Of a DNA stretch of 64,000 nt, positions 41,550-49,506 are shown piece after piece. Made by a program: the position numbers and the translations under genes. How positions within the stretch are numbered: position 1 is the first letter of the stretch; each line of letters opens with the position of its first letter. The stretch spans positions 3,627,557 through 3,691,556 of the forward strand of contig NZ_GL877878.1 in the NCBI RefSeq assembly GCF_000194155.1. Reading direction: 5' to 3'. The notes beneath the pieces are model-generated. The model was not told where the DNA came from. It saw only the letters and a program-made list of their open reading frames with translations, and made no database searches. Source of the stretch: Saccharopolyspora spinosa NRRL 18395 (GTDB lineage Bacteria; Actinomycetota; Actinomycetes; Mycobacteriales; Pseudonocardiaceae).

Positions 41550-42026
41550 ATGAGTTCATTGCGTAAAGTGAGCCACTGGACCCTGGCGGCTTTGGGTGCG
41601 CTGTGCCTGAGCGGCTCGGTCGCGCTGCCGCTTGCCGCGGCGGAACCCGCTCCCCGGGAAACCCCGCTGCACAACGTGGCCGATGACGGGTGCCTGTACA
41701 GCTCGGACGGCTTCGGAGTCGCACTTGCCGAGTGCAACCCGAGCAGCCCGAGCCAGACCTGGTCCCGCGAGTACCTCGGCAACGCGGAGCTGCTCCGGGT
41801 CAACGGCACGAACAGCTGTCTGGGGCAGGTCGACGGCCCCAACGTGCGTCTTTCCCCGTGCGACTCCTACGACCAGACCCAGCAGTGGCGGATCGAGCCC
41901 GCCGACTCGGGCAGCCTGATCTGGCACCCGGCCACGAACAGCTGCCTCGGCAACCTCGGCCAAGAGCAGGTGCGGCTGTTCAGCTGCGACCCCTCGAACC
42001 CGGCGCAGCAATGGGTGATGAGTTAA
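41550..42026 (+). CDS. Secreted ricin-type beta-trefoil lectin
   Basis: A 158-aa secreted protein. A signal peptide (LAALGALCLSGSVALPLAAA) is followed by about 125 residues with three QxW-type repeats: SQTWSREYLG, TQQWRIEPA and AQQWVMS. Cysteine pairs in DGCLYSS/AECNPSS, NSCLGQ/SPCDSY and NSCLGN/FSCDPS fit the three lobes of a beta-trefoil. It is a stand-alone lectin domain with no catalytic partner. Carbohydrate binding is inferred from the fold. Confidence 0.87.
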   Translation: MSSLRKVSHWTLAALGALCLSGSVALPLAAAEPAPRETPLHNVADDGCLYSSDGFGVALAECNPSSPSQTWSREYLGNAELLRVNGTNSCLGQVDGPNVRLSPCDSYDQTQQWRIEPADSGSLIWHPATNSCLGNLGQEQVRLFSCDPSNPAQQWVMS

Positions 42027-42053
42027 CGAGCCACGCGGGATCGGGTGCCCCAG

Positions 42054-42085
42054 GCGGCGATTTCGATTTCGCGCGAAATCGCCGC
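42054..42085. terminator. 12-bp hairpin after lectin gene
   Basis: Perfect arms GCGGCGATTTCG and CGAAATCGCCGC with the loop ATTTCGCG begin 27 nt past the lectin stop. One arm-like sequence also occurs near 1800, so this may be a dispersed hairpin type serving as terminator. Confidence 0.65.
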
Positions 42086-42127
42086 TCACCCCGCTCCGGG
42101 TGAGGTGCCGGATCCGAGTGGTTTTCG

Positions 42128-42158
42128 AGCGGGCGGGGACAGCCGGTCCCCGCCCGCT
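42128..42158. terminator. 13-bp GC hairpin
   Basis: Arms AGCGGGCGGGGAC and GTCCCCGCCCGCT with the loop AGCCG form a second strong stem after the lectin gene. It probably acts as the main terminator. Confidence 0.7.
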
Positions 42159-42254
42159 TCGGACGCCCCCACCCGGACGCCGGGCGGATCAGGTGCCGAA
42201 CTGCCAGGACGTGAGGTACTCGCGCTGACCAGCGGTGAGCTCGTCGATGACGAT

Positions 42255-42455
42255 GTCGTGGGCGGAGAGCTTCGCCGCGTGCGTGAGACCGCGCTCTACA
42301 CCGCCAGGCTCGCACACGCGCATCTCGGCGTGCGCGACACCGATCGAGCGGCCGTTCTCGCCGACCGAGCGCAGCAGTTGAGCGCGACGATCCCATCGGC
42401 CTACAGCGACCGCGCCGTTTGCCACCTGACCCATCAACTCGTGGCAGTCGATTAG
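42255..42455 (+). pseudogene. C-terminal fragment of an XRE/TPR-type regulator
   Basis: The plus-strand frame reads ELRRVRETALYTARLAHAHL, then GVRDTDRAAVLADRAQQLSA, then TIPSAYSDRAVCHLTHQLVA and a stop at 42455. This helical repeat pattern resembles the C-terminus of actinomycete XRE regulators with TPR-like domains, of which an intact example lies at 54056. No helix-turn-helix part precedes it. Confidence 0.45.
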
Positions 42456-42744
42456 CCCTGCTTCGGAAATCCCCCATCAGTCCGCAGCGGAGTGTTGTGC
42501 CGGATCGAGTGCTGGTTACTGGTTCTGAATCCTGGCCGAGCGGAAGTAGCTCCCAACCGTGGAACTCGCTGCCTCCGAACGCATTGGAGCCGAAGCCGGC
42601 TGGTGGGATCGTGATCACCGGCTGAGGCCGCGACGATCCAAGATCAACCGGCGGGCGGTATGGGACAACCGAAATCTCGACCACCCTGGGTGTGCGGGGC
42701 GCCGTACCGATGCTGCGTGTTCGGGCGGCAGGAAGGATGATGCG

Positions 42745-43470
42745 ATGGGCGCCGATGAGGGGGCGTGGGGACGTCCGGAACTCGCAACGAACGTCAATTT
42801 CCGCGAGCACCGCGAACACCTCGTCCGGCAGGGAACGGGCGAGGTGTTCCGCTACATCTACCGGCACAACTTGTGGGGCAGCCCGGAGTCGGTGTCCGGG
42901 CAGGGCTCGGAGGACGCCGCCACGGCACGTCTCCGCGCTGAGATCCCCGCCCTGTTGCGCCGGCGGGGCGTGCGGTCCATCGCCGACGTGCCCTGCGGGG
43001 ACTTCGGTTGGCTGCGCAGGACCGAACTGGGCGTGGACAACTACTTCGGCGGCGACATCGTCCCCGAACTCATCGAGCACAACCGTAAGTCCTATGCGCG
43101 GCCATTCCGGCGGTTCGGGGTCCTGGACCTGACCCGCGACCCGTTGCCGACCGCGGATCTGGTGCTGTGCCGGGATTGCCTCGTGCACCTCGCCTTCGAG
43201 CAAATCTGGGCCGCGCTGCGCAACATCCGCGCCAGCGGAGCGGCGTACTTGCTGATCACGACCTTCCCGGCGCTGCAGGTGAACGTGGACGTGGAAACCG
43301 GCGACTGGCGTCCGCTCAACTTCCAGCTGGCGCCGTTCGGGTTCCCCGCCCCGGCCGAGCTCATCACCGAAGGCTGCCTCGAAGGAGCCGGAAGGTACGC
43401 GGACAAGGCCCTTGGACTGTGGGAAGTCGCCGCCTTGAACGACATCCTCGAACGACCTGCGACCGGCTGA
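42745..43470 (+). CDS. SAM-dependent class I methyltransferase
   Basis: A 241-aa protein. The SAM-binding motif I region reads VRSIADVPCGDFGWLRRTEL (about residues 76-95), in which DVPCGDFGW replaces the usual DxGxGxG. Motif II is YFGGDIVPELIEHNR and motif IV is ADLVLCRDCLVHLAFEQIWA. This D-x-P-C-G-D-F variant is typical of a bacterial group of unassigned methyltransferases. ATG 42745 has GGAAGG upstream. It stands alone, converging on the SPW-repeat gene across a strong bidirectional terminator. Confidence 0.8.
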   Translation: MGADEGAWGRPELATNVNFREHREHLVRQGTGEVFRYIYRHNLWGSPESVSGQGSEDAATARLRAEIPALLRRRGVRSIADVPCGDFGWLRRTELGVDNYFGGDIVPELIEHNRKSYARPFRRFGVLDLTRDPLPTADLVLCRDCLVHLAFEQIWAALRNIRASGAAYLLITTFPALQVNVDVETGDWRPLNFQLAPFGFPAPAELITEGCLEGAGRYADKALGLWEVAALNDILERPATG

Positions 43471-43517
43471 TCAACAGGCATCGAGGGCAGTGCGCGCCGG
43501 GACGTGGCGATCGCAGT

Positions 43518-43551
43518 GGTGACCGCCGGCATTCGCATGCCGGCGGTCACC
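43518..43551. terminator. Bidirectional hairpin terminator
   Basis: Perfect 14-bp arms GGTGACCGCCGGCA and TGCCGGCGGTCACC with the loop TTCGCA lie between two convergent stop codons (43470 and 43574), placed to stop both transcripts. Confidence 0.88.
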
Positions 43552-43573
43552 GGGCGCACCGCTTCGCCCGACT

Positions 43574-43996
43574 TCAGCGGTGCTGCAGGATCAGGCCTGC
43601 GGCTGCGATCCCCAGCAGCACCACGATGGCGCCGCTGACCACGTTGCTGATCACGATCGGCATCGTCGCGACGGCTCCGCTCATGACCCATTCCGCGATG
43701 ATCGTCCACACCCCGAGGACGGGGACCAGCCACGCGACGCCGTGCAGCCGGCCGAAGGCCGAGGCGTAGCCGACCGCCAGCCCGGCGACGGTGAGTCCGA
43801 TGATCAGGTTGTTGATCGCGAGCGGGCTCATGCCCGCGAAGCCGACGATCCACGGCGACAGGGCGACGTACAGCCCGGCCAGAACCATCAAGCCGTACGC
43901 GGCCTGCGCGATGGGGGTCTCGGCGATGTGCTCGTAGCGGGACCGAAGCTCCGTCAGATCGGGGTGTCCCGCGATGGGAATCTGCTGGCTCGTCAT
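43574..43996 (-). CDS. SPW-repeat membrane protein
   Basis: A 140-aa protein with four predicted membrane helices in two SPW-like repeats. The first is LAGLYVALSPWIVGFAGMSP and the second LVPVLGVWTIIAEWVMSGA, where SPW is replaced. ATG 43996 has GGGGAGG upstream. It is divergent from the MarR gene (start 44072), and the 75-bp gap holds an inverted repeat, so it may be a MarR target. Function of SPW proteins is unknown. Confidence 0.83.
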   Translation of the reverse strand: MTSQQIPIAGHPDLTELRSRYEHIAETPIAQAAYGLMVLAGLYVALSPWIVGFAGMSPLAINNLIIGLTVAGLAVGYASAFGRLHGVAWLVPVLGVWTIIAEWVMSGAVATMPIVISNVVSGAIVVLLGIAAAGLILQHR

Positions 43997-44047
43997 GATG
44001 CACCTCCCCAACACATTTCGGTGCTAAACCCAGCTTGACATGCGGAT

Positions 44048-44060
44048 TTGCAACATGCAA
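44048..44060. promoter_or_regulatory. Candidate MarR operator 1
   Basis: TTGCA-ACA-TGCAA, a 13-nt inverted repeat, lies between the divergent SPW-repeat gene and the MarR gene, 12 nt before the MarR start. Its half-site resembles that of the site at 44583-44597. Confidence 0.55.
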
Positions 44061-44071
44061 GTCTTGTTCCC

Positions 44072-44566
44072 ATGAAGTCTTCGCCCTCCCGGGATGCCGC
44101 GTCCAGGAAGCACCACGCGGACGCCATCGACGCGTTCGAAGCGGCGACGCGCATGTTGGTGGGACTCGCGACCAGGAGCCTGGCGGGCGAGACCGTGACC
44201 CTCCCGCAGTTCCGGCTCCTCGCGGCGCTCGCGGACAGGGGACCGCTGCCGTCTTCGCGGGCCGCAGCGGCCCTGGGGTTGAACGCCTCATCGGTGACGC
44301 GCCTCGGCGACCGCTTGGAGCTCGTCGGTCTGCTCTCCCGGACTCGCGAACCGTACAACCGCAGCGTGGTCACGCTCGCCCTCACCACGGCGGGCGACGA
44401 GCTGGTGCACCGCGTGCTGGCGTCCCGGCGCGAAACCCTCTCCCGCTTGCTGGGGAAGCTCGATCCACGAGAGGTCGACGGGGCCGTCAAGGCCTTGTGG
44501 CGCCTGACGAAGCTCGCGGCCGCGGACGAAGCGCTGGGCGACCTGGTGCCCTATCCGCACGGCTGA
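44072..44566 (+). CDS. MarR-family transcriptional regulator
   Basis: A 164-aa winged-helix regulator. The recognition region is LPSSRAAAALGLNASSVTRL (about residues 53-72), followed by the wing SRTREPYNRSVVTLALTTAG. ATG 44072 is used; an in-frame TTG at 44048 lies within the candidate operator. The gene sits between an SPW-repeat gene and an MFS exporter 82 nt downstream, with similar inverted repeats in front of it and of the exporter. It probably represses both until a hydrophobic or phenolic ligand binds. Confidence 0.87.
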   Translation: MKSSPSRDAASRKHHADAIDAFEAATRMLVGLATRSLAGETVTLPQFRLLAALADRGPLPSSRAAAALGLNASSVTRLGDRLELVGLLSRTREPYNRSVVTLALTTAGDELVHRVLASRRETLSRLLGKLDPREVDGAVKALWRLTKLAAADEALGDLVPYPHG

Positions 44567-44582
44567 TCACCACGCCCACTTG

Positions 44583-44597
44583 TTGCACGACGCAACC
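44583..44597. promoter_or_regulatory. Candidate MarR operator 2
   Basis: GTTGC-ACGAC-GCAAC, a 15-nt inverted repeat, lies in the 82-bp gap between the marR-type gene and the MFS exporter. It shares the TTGC/GCAA half-site with the site before the regulator. Confidence 0.55.
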
Positions 44598-44648
44598 AAC
44601 AGTAAGGTTAGTTTCGTGCAGTAAATACTTCTCCTGGTGAGGAAAGTG

Positions 44649-46505
44649 ATGGCGATGGCATCGTCATCGGAGCCGGCGGAGCCGCCGGTGGACCCGCTCC
44701 CGGCACGACGTCCGCGGGCCGGAGGCGACCCGGTCGGCCCGCACTACAAGTGGATCGCGCTGTCCAACACCACGCTGGGCGTGCTGATGGTGACGATCAA
44801 CATGTCGATCCTGATCATCGCGTTGCCGGACATCTTCCGCGGCATCCGGATCAACCCGTTGGAGCCCGGCAACACCGGGCTGCTGCTGTGGCTGATCCTG
44901 GGCTACCTGGTGGTCACCGCGGTGCTGGTGGTCACCTTCGGGCGGCTGGGCGACATGATCGGCCGAGTCCGCATGTACAACGCCGGTTTCGCCGTGTTCA
45001 CGGTGTTCTCCGTGCTGCTGTCGGTTACGTGGATGCAAGGCACGGCCGGCGCGCTGTGGCTGATCGGCATGCGCGTTCTGCAAGGGGTCGGCGGGGCGAT
45101 GCTGATGGCGAACTCCAGCGCGATCCTCACCGACGTCTTCCCCGTCCAGCAACGCGGATTGGCGTTGGGGCTGAACCAGGTGGCGGGTATCGCCGGGTCG
45201 TTCATCGGCCTGATCCTCGGCGGGCTGCTGGCACCGGTGCAGTGGCACCTGGTCTTCCTGGTGTCCGTCCCGGTCGGGTTGTTCGGCACCTGCTGGGCGT
45301 ACTGGAAGCTGCGCGACACCGGCACCACCGAGCACTCGCAGCCGGACTGGTGGGGCAACCTGACCTTCGCGGTCGGGCTGGTCGCCGTCCTGGTGGCAAT
45401 CACCTACGGCATCCAGCCCTACGACGGCCACGTCATGGGCTGGACCAATCCGCGGGTGCTGGCCACGATGGCCGCCGGGCTGCTGGTGCTCGCGGTGTTC
45501 TGCGTGGTCGAAACCCGCGTGGCGGAACCGATGTTCCGCCTGTCGCTGTTCCGGATTCGGGCGTTCACCGCCGGGAACATCGCCAACCTGCTCTCCGGCA
45601 TCGGCCGCGGCGGGCTGATGTTCGTCCTCGTGATCTGGTTGCAGGGCATCTGGTTGCCACAGCACGGTTACGGTTTCGAGTCCACTCCCCTGTGGGCGGG
45701 CATCTACATGCTTCCGATGACCATCGGGTTCCTGGTGGCGGGCCCGGTGTCGGGGTGGTTGTCCGACCGGTGGGGAGCGCGGCCCTTCGCCACCGGCGGG
45801 ATGCTGGTGGCAGCGGCGAGCTTCGTGCTGCTGGCGTTGCTCCCGGCGAACTTCCACTACCCGGCGTTCGCCTGCATCCTGCTGCTCAACGGGATCGGCA
45901 TGGGCCTGTTCGCCTCGCCGAACCGCGCAGCCATCATGAACAGCCTGCCGCCGCAGCGGCGGGGCGTGGGCGCGGGCATGACAACGACGTTCCAGAACTC
46001 GGCGATGGTGCTGTCCATCGGGGTGTTCTTCAGCCTGATGATCTCCGGTCTGGCCCAGACGCTGCCGCAAACGCTGTCCAGCGGGTTGATCTCGCAAGGC
46101 GTGCCCACGGCGGACGCAACGCGTGTGGCGGGTCTTCCACCTGTTGCGGTCCTGTTCGCCGCGCTGCTCGGCTACAACCCGATCCAATCCCTGCTCGGCC
46201 CGAGCGCGCTCCAGCAGCTGCCCGCCGACCACGCCGCGTACCTCACCGGCCGGAGCTTCTTTCCCGCGCTGATCTCCCCGCCGTTCTCCCAGGGACTGAC
46301 CATCGCGTTCGGATTCGCGGTGGCCGCCTGCCTGGTCGCCGCCATCGCATCCTGGCTGCGTGGCGGCAAGTACGTCTACGCCGAACCACCGGAACCCGTC
46401 CCGCCCCGGCCCGTTCCACCAGCACGCCAGGAGGAAGCCGCGGTGCCCGGCCCCGCGCCGATCGAGCTCCAGCCACCGGATCCGCCCCGGGCCGCGAGCG
46501 AATGA
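44649..46505 (+). CDS. DHA2-type MFS drug exporter
   Basis: A 618-aa, 14-helix EmrB/QacA-type antiporter. Helix 1 reads NTTLGVLMVTINMSILIIAL. Motif A is FGRLGDMIGRVRMYNAG. Motif C in helix 5 is LNQVAGIAGSFIGLILGGLL. The cytoplasmic C-terminus is a proline-rich tail (PEPVPPRPVPPARQEEAAVP). ATG 44649 has GAGGA 5 nt upstream; GTG 44637 is an alternative. Controlled probably by the adjacent MarR protein. Exported compound unknown. Confidence 0.92.
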   Translation: MAMASSSEPAEPPVDPLPARRPRAGGDPVGPHYKWIALSNTTLGVLMVTINMSILIIALPDIFRGIRINPLEPGNTGLLLWLILGYLVVTAVLVVTFGRLGDMIGRVRMYNAGFAVFTVFSVLLSVTWMQGTAGALWLIGMRVLQGVGGAMLMANSSAILTDVFPVQQRGLALGLNQVAGIAGSFIGLILGGLLAPVQWHLVFLVSVPVGLFGTCWAYWKLRDTGTTEHSQPDWWGNLTFAVGLVAVLVAITYGIQPYDGHVMGWTNPRVLATMAAGLLVLAVFCVVETRVAEPMFRLSLFRIRAFTAGNIANLLSGIGRGGLMFVLVIWLQGIWLPQHGYGFESTPLWAGIYMLPMTIGFLVAGPVSGWLSDRWGARPFATGGMLVAAASFVLLALLPANFHYPAFACILLLNGIGMGLFASPNRAAIMNSLPPQRRGVGAGMTTTFQNSAMVLSIGVFFSLMISGLAQTLPQTLSSGLISQGVPTADATRVAGLPPVAVLFAALLGYNPIQSLLGPSALQQLPADHAAYLTGRSFFPALISPPFSQGLTIAFGFAVAACLVAAIASWLRGGKYVYAEPPEPVPPRPVPPARQEEAAVPGPAPIELQPPDPPRAASE

Positions 46506-47017
46506 TGTTGTGGCAGCGGGCAATCCGGCCCGTGCGCCCGCGTGCACACCATCTTCGGTGACTTACGCAAGCGCGGCGGCAGAGTTACCCTTCACCTGCG
46601 GTAGGACACACGCGGCGGGAGGTGTCGGGTGGTCCAGACGGGGCTGGCCGTGCGGGTTGCGCCGGGCGCAACCGGTGTCGGCGGCCTCCCTGCGATACCC
46701 GGCCCGCTCGCTCCGCAGTTGCCGTTGGGGAGTTCTCGACTGATCCGATCGCGAGCAGTCACCTGCTGGCGGCCGGTCAGAAACCCGGTTCTGCGCTGAG
46801 GCTGCTCGGCGTGCTTCAACGCCGGAAACCGGTTCGGGGAACGGTGCGGCGACCGGGCGCGGGATGACTCTCGTTCCCCACAAACCGTTTTCCGGGCGGC
46901 AGGCCCGATCGACCGCCACCCGGAACCAGGTGAATCGCTTGGGAATCAAGCAAGAACCGGTCGTCCACCAGCGGCAGCACCGCGCGGTGGAGCATTCGGG
47001 ATTAGGAGATGAAGCCG
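46506..47017. other. Gap upstream of the PQQ cluster, no gene recognised
   Basis: About 510 bases. No frame has recognisable protein features. The promoter of the PQQ locus must lie here or close to 46950-47000. No operator or riboswitch-like structure was convincing. Confidence 0.4.
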
Positions 47018-47479
47018 ATGGCGACCGCGGAAGATCTGTCGGCACTCGTGAGCAAGATCGGATTGGACAGGCAGAACAAGGCGGCACTCGGCCGGCTGGT
47101 AACCCACGGCAACCTCGGTTATGCCGAAGAGGGCGCCGACGGCCGCATGCACGCCCAGATCCGGATTCCCCCGGACGAGCTGGTCTGGGATCCCGAGATC
47201 CTCGTCCTGCCGCGCGGCGGCGACCTGGAACTCGAGATCTTCAACGACGACCAGAACACGCACTGCGCGCTCTTTCCGAGCAACGGCGACAGCCAGTTCA
47301 TCTGGTTGCCCATCCACTCCCGGGGAACCGCCACGCTGAACCTCGACGGCCCGGGCTACTACTGGTACAGCTCGCCCATCGGCAACGACGAGGGCCGCGG
47401 CCTTATCGGGGCGATCGTCGTGCTGGGGGAAGTCCCGCAGCAGGCCCGCCTCGACCGCCCGGACCAGCCACGACCATAG
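47018..47479 (+). CDS. MSMEG_3727-type PQQ-associated protein
   Basis: A 153-aa cupredoxin-like protein of the type found beside actinobacterial PQQ alcohol dehydrogenases. Segments RIPPDELVWDPEILVLPRGG, LELEIFNDDQNTHCALFPSN and LNLDGPGYYWYSSPIGNDEG outline a beta-sandwich. The NTHCALFP site retains His and Cys, but the usual C-terminal Cys-His-Met copper loop is absent. ATG 47018 is chosen (AGGAG 9 nt upstream); ATG 47009 is too close to that site. There is no signal peptide. It sits 13 nt before the dehydrogenase and is a plausible electron-transfer or assembly partner. Confidence 0.78.
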   Translation: MATAEDLSALVSKIGLDRQNKAALGRLVTHGNLGYAEEGADGRMHAQIRIPPDELVWDPEILVLPRGGDLELEIFNDDQNTHCALFPSNGDSQFIWLPIHSRGTATLNLDGPGYYWYSSPIGNDEGRGLIGAIVVLGEVPQQARLDRPDQPRP

Positions 47480-47492
47480 GAAGGAGCGGGTG

Positions 47493-49178
47493 ATGACGGA
47501 ATACGTGGATGCAGGGCGGGCCGTCGGCCAGGCAACGCTGAGCGGCTTGGTCGGCACTGCGCCGCCGGTGGTCCAGGACGTCACGTACGACCGCATTCTG
47601 CAGGCCCGCTCGGAACCGCAGAACTGGCTCACCTACTACGGCGCCTACGACGGGCAGCGATACAGTCCGCTGGACCAGATCAACACCGACAACGTCAAGC
47701 GACTCGTCCCCGCATGGGTGTTCCAGTCCGGATCGGCCGGTCTCCACGCGGGCCCGTCGACCTACTCGTTCGAGGCCGCCCCGATCGTGGTGGACGGCAT
47801 CATGTTCGTCGCCGGGTGGGACGGCTTCGTGTGGGCCATCGACGGCCGGACCGGGCAGGAGCTGTGGCGGTACAAGCACGCCATCCCCTACGACACGTCG
47901 CTGTGCTGCGGAAACGTGAACCGCGGGGCCGCGGTGGCGAAGGGCAAGGTCTTCGTCGTCACGCTCAACGCCCACGTGATCGCGCTCGACGCCACCAACG
48001 GCAAGCTCGTCTGGGACACGACGTACGGCGACGTGCGGGCCGGTGAGAGCGCCACGGTCGCGCCGCTGGTCGTCAAGGACATGGTCGTCGTCGGAAGCTC
48101 CGGCGGGGAATTCGGCGTGCGCGGCCACCTCGACGCCTTCGAGCTGGACACCGGGCGGCACGTCTGGCGGACCTACACCGTGCCGAAGCCGGGCGAACGA
48201 GGCTCCGAAACCTGGCCGGACGGTCCGGCCTGGACGCGGGGCGGCGGCAACTGCTGGGTCACGGGGACCTTCGACCCGGAGCTGAACCTCATGTACTGGG
48301 GAACCGGCAACCCGGCACCGGACTTCGACGGGGGCATCCGCGAGGGCGACAACCTCTACACCGACAGCGTCATCGCCGTGGACCCGGACAACGGCGAGAT
48401 CCGCTGGCACTACCAGTACAACCCGCACGACCTGTGGGACTACGACAGCACGATGGAGCACATCCTCTTCGAACTGGACGGGCGCAAGCTGCTGGCGCAC
48501 TTCGACAAGAACGGGTACTTCTTCGTCCTCGACCGCACGAACGGCGAACTGGTCCGGGTGGTGCCCTTCGTCGACCGCATCACGTGGGGCGAGATCGACC
48601 CGAACGGCAAGGTGACGCCCAAGGTCTATCCAGAGAAGGAAGGTGAAGAGGTCCACTTCTGGCCGGGACCGGCAGGCGGGAAGGAATGGACGCACGCGGC
48701 GTACAGCCCGCGGACGCAGTTGTGCTACGTCCCGGTCCAGGACGTCGGCGCGTCGGTCACGCGTCGGCGCCGGGAGTTCAAGGAAAGCATCCCCTACTGG
48801 GGTGCGAGCGTCACCGTGGACTCCGACGACATGGCGGGGTCGGTGTCGGCCTTCGATCCGTCCAACGGCAACGAGGTGTGGCGCTGGCGCAACGAGGTGC
48901 CGATGTGCGGTTCGGTGCTGGCCACCGGCGGGGACCTGGTGTTCGCAGGCGAACCCACCGGGGAGTTCAACGCGTTCGACGCGCGCACCGGCGAGCTGCT
49001 GTGGCAGTTCCAGACTGGCTGCGGCCATCACAGCAACCCCACGACCTACAGCATCGACGGCAGGCAGTACGTGGCCGTGCCGGTCGGGTGGGGCGCATGG
49101 GTCGAAGGATTCCTCCCCGGGATGCTCGGCGCTCCCCACGGGGACGCGCTCTTCGCCTTCGCGCTTCCGCTGGAATAG
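47493..49178 (+). CDS. PQQ-dependent methanol/ethanol-type alcohol dehydrogenase
   Basis: A 561-aa eight-bladed propeller quinoprotein. Features include YDGQRYSPLDQINTDNVKRL, the vicinal disulfide SLCCGN at Cys138-Cys139, a cofactor Glu in GESATVAPLVV, Asn in WGTGNPAPDFDGG, and the catalytic segment HDLWDYDST with Asp316 and a second Asp at 318. That D-x-D arrangement marks lanthanide-dependent XoxF/PedH-like enzymes; calcium enzymes have a small residue at the second place. No signal peptide is visible, and the upstream gene ends 13 nt before the ATG, so none has been missed. The cellular location is therefore unusual. AGGAGCGGG precedes the start. Confidence 0.92.
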   Translation: MTEYVDAGRAVGQATLSGLVGTAPPVVQDVTYDRILQARSEPQNWLTYYGAYDGQRYSPLDQINTDNVKRLVPAWVFQSGSAGLHAGPSTYSFEAAPIVVDGIMFVAGWDGFVWAIDGRTGQELWRYKHAIPYDTSLCCGNVNRGAAVAKGKVFVVTLNAHVIALDATNGKLVWDTTYGDVRAGESATVAPLVVKDMVVVGSSGGEFGVRGHLDAFELDTGRHVWRTYTVPKPGERGSETWPDGPAWTRGGGNCWVTGTFDPELNLMYWGTGNPAPDFDGGIREGDNLYTDSVIAVDPDNGEIRWHYQYNPHDLWDYDSTMEHILFELDGRKLLAHFDKNGYFFVLDRTNGELVRVVPFVDRITWGEIDPNGKVTPKVYPEKEGEEVHFWPGPAGGKEWTHAAYSPRTQLCYVPVQDVGASVTRRRREFKESIPYWGASVTVDSDDMAGSVSAFDPSNGNEVWRWRNEVPMCGSVLATGGDLVFAGEPTGEFNAFDARTGELLWQFQTGCGHHSNPTTYSIDGRQYVAVPVGWGAWVEGFLPGMLGAPHGDALFAFALPLE

Positions 49179-49220
49179 TCCCGGATTCAGGTCGGACGTC
49201 CGCAGAGAGGAGGTGCAGTC

Positions 49221-49364
49221 ATGGAATCCGTTGCAACTCGGCCAACTCTTGAATGGGAGACCCCCGAGTTCGCCGAAGTCGACTGGGAGCCACCGGAGTT
49301 CGAGGAGCTCCAGTGCACATCCGAAGTGACGATGTACATGTACGTCGCGCGATGGGAGGACTAG
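49221..49364 (+). CDS. pqqA: PqqA precursor peptide with duplicated leader
   Basis: A 47-aa peptide with GAGGAGG 7 nt before ATG 49221. The C-terminal core LQCTSEVTMYMYVARWED carries Glu35 and Tyr39 in the E-x3-Y spacing that PqqE cross-links to form PQQ. The leader contains two consecutive ten-residue units, EWETPEFAEV (11-20) and DWEPPEFEEL (21-30); usual PqqA peptides (22-30 residues) have only one such WxxPxFxEL segment. The DNA copies are 49251-49280 and 49281-49310. It lies 42 nt after the dehydrogenase and 142 nt before pqqB. Confidence 0.92.
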   Translation: MESVATRPTLEWETPEFAEVDWEPPEFEELQCTSEVTMYMYVARWED

Positions 49365-49423
49365 CAGCCGGAGGACCAGCGGCTTAGGCACGGGGGCCGG
49401 GTCGAGTCCGGCGCCCGGGTCGG

Positions 49424-49485
49424 GAGTCTTCTGGGTTGCTACAGCGGCTCAGAAGACTCACGGCCGCCCTCGGCACTGGTGCCGA
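49424..49485. promoter_or_regulatory. Two hairpins between pqqA and pqqB
   Basis: Stem 1 has perfect 10-bp arms GAGTCTTCTG (49424-49433) and CAGAAGACTC (49450-49459). Stem 2 has 7-bp arms TCGGCAC and GTGCCGA with a 2-nt loop (49470-49485). They lie in the only long gap of the pqq operon. Attenuation or transcript protection would give excess pqqA over pqqB-E, as reported for other pqq operons. Confidence 0.65.
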
Positions 49486-49506
49486 AGGCACGAACGGAGG
49501 AGCGGA

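Noticed and set aside
42189..42437. Minus-strand 82-codon open frame
   Set aside because: The plus strand of the same stretch gives the recognisable XRE/TPR-type tail. The minus frame has no family resemblance.
47009..47017. Earlier ATG at 47009 as start of the PQQ-associated protein
   Set aside because: The Shine-Dalgarno AGGAG directly abuts it with no spacing, whereas ATG 47018 has a 9-nt gap.
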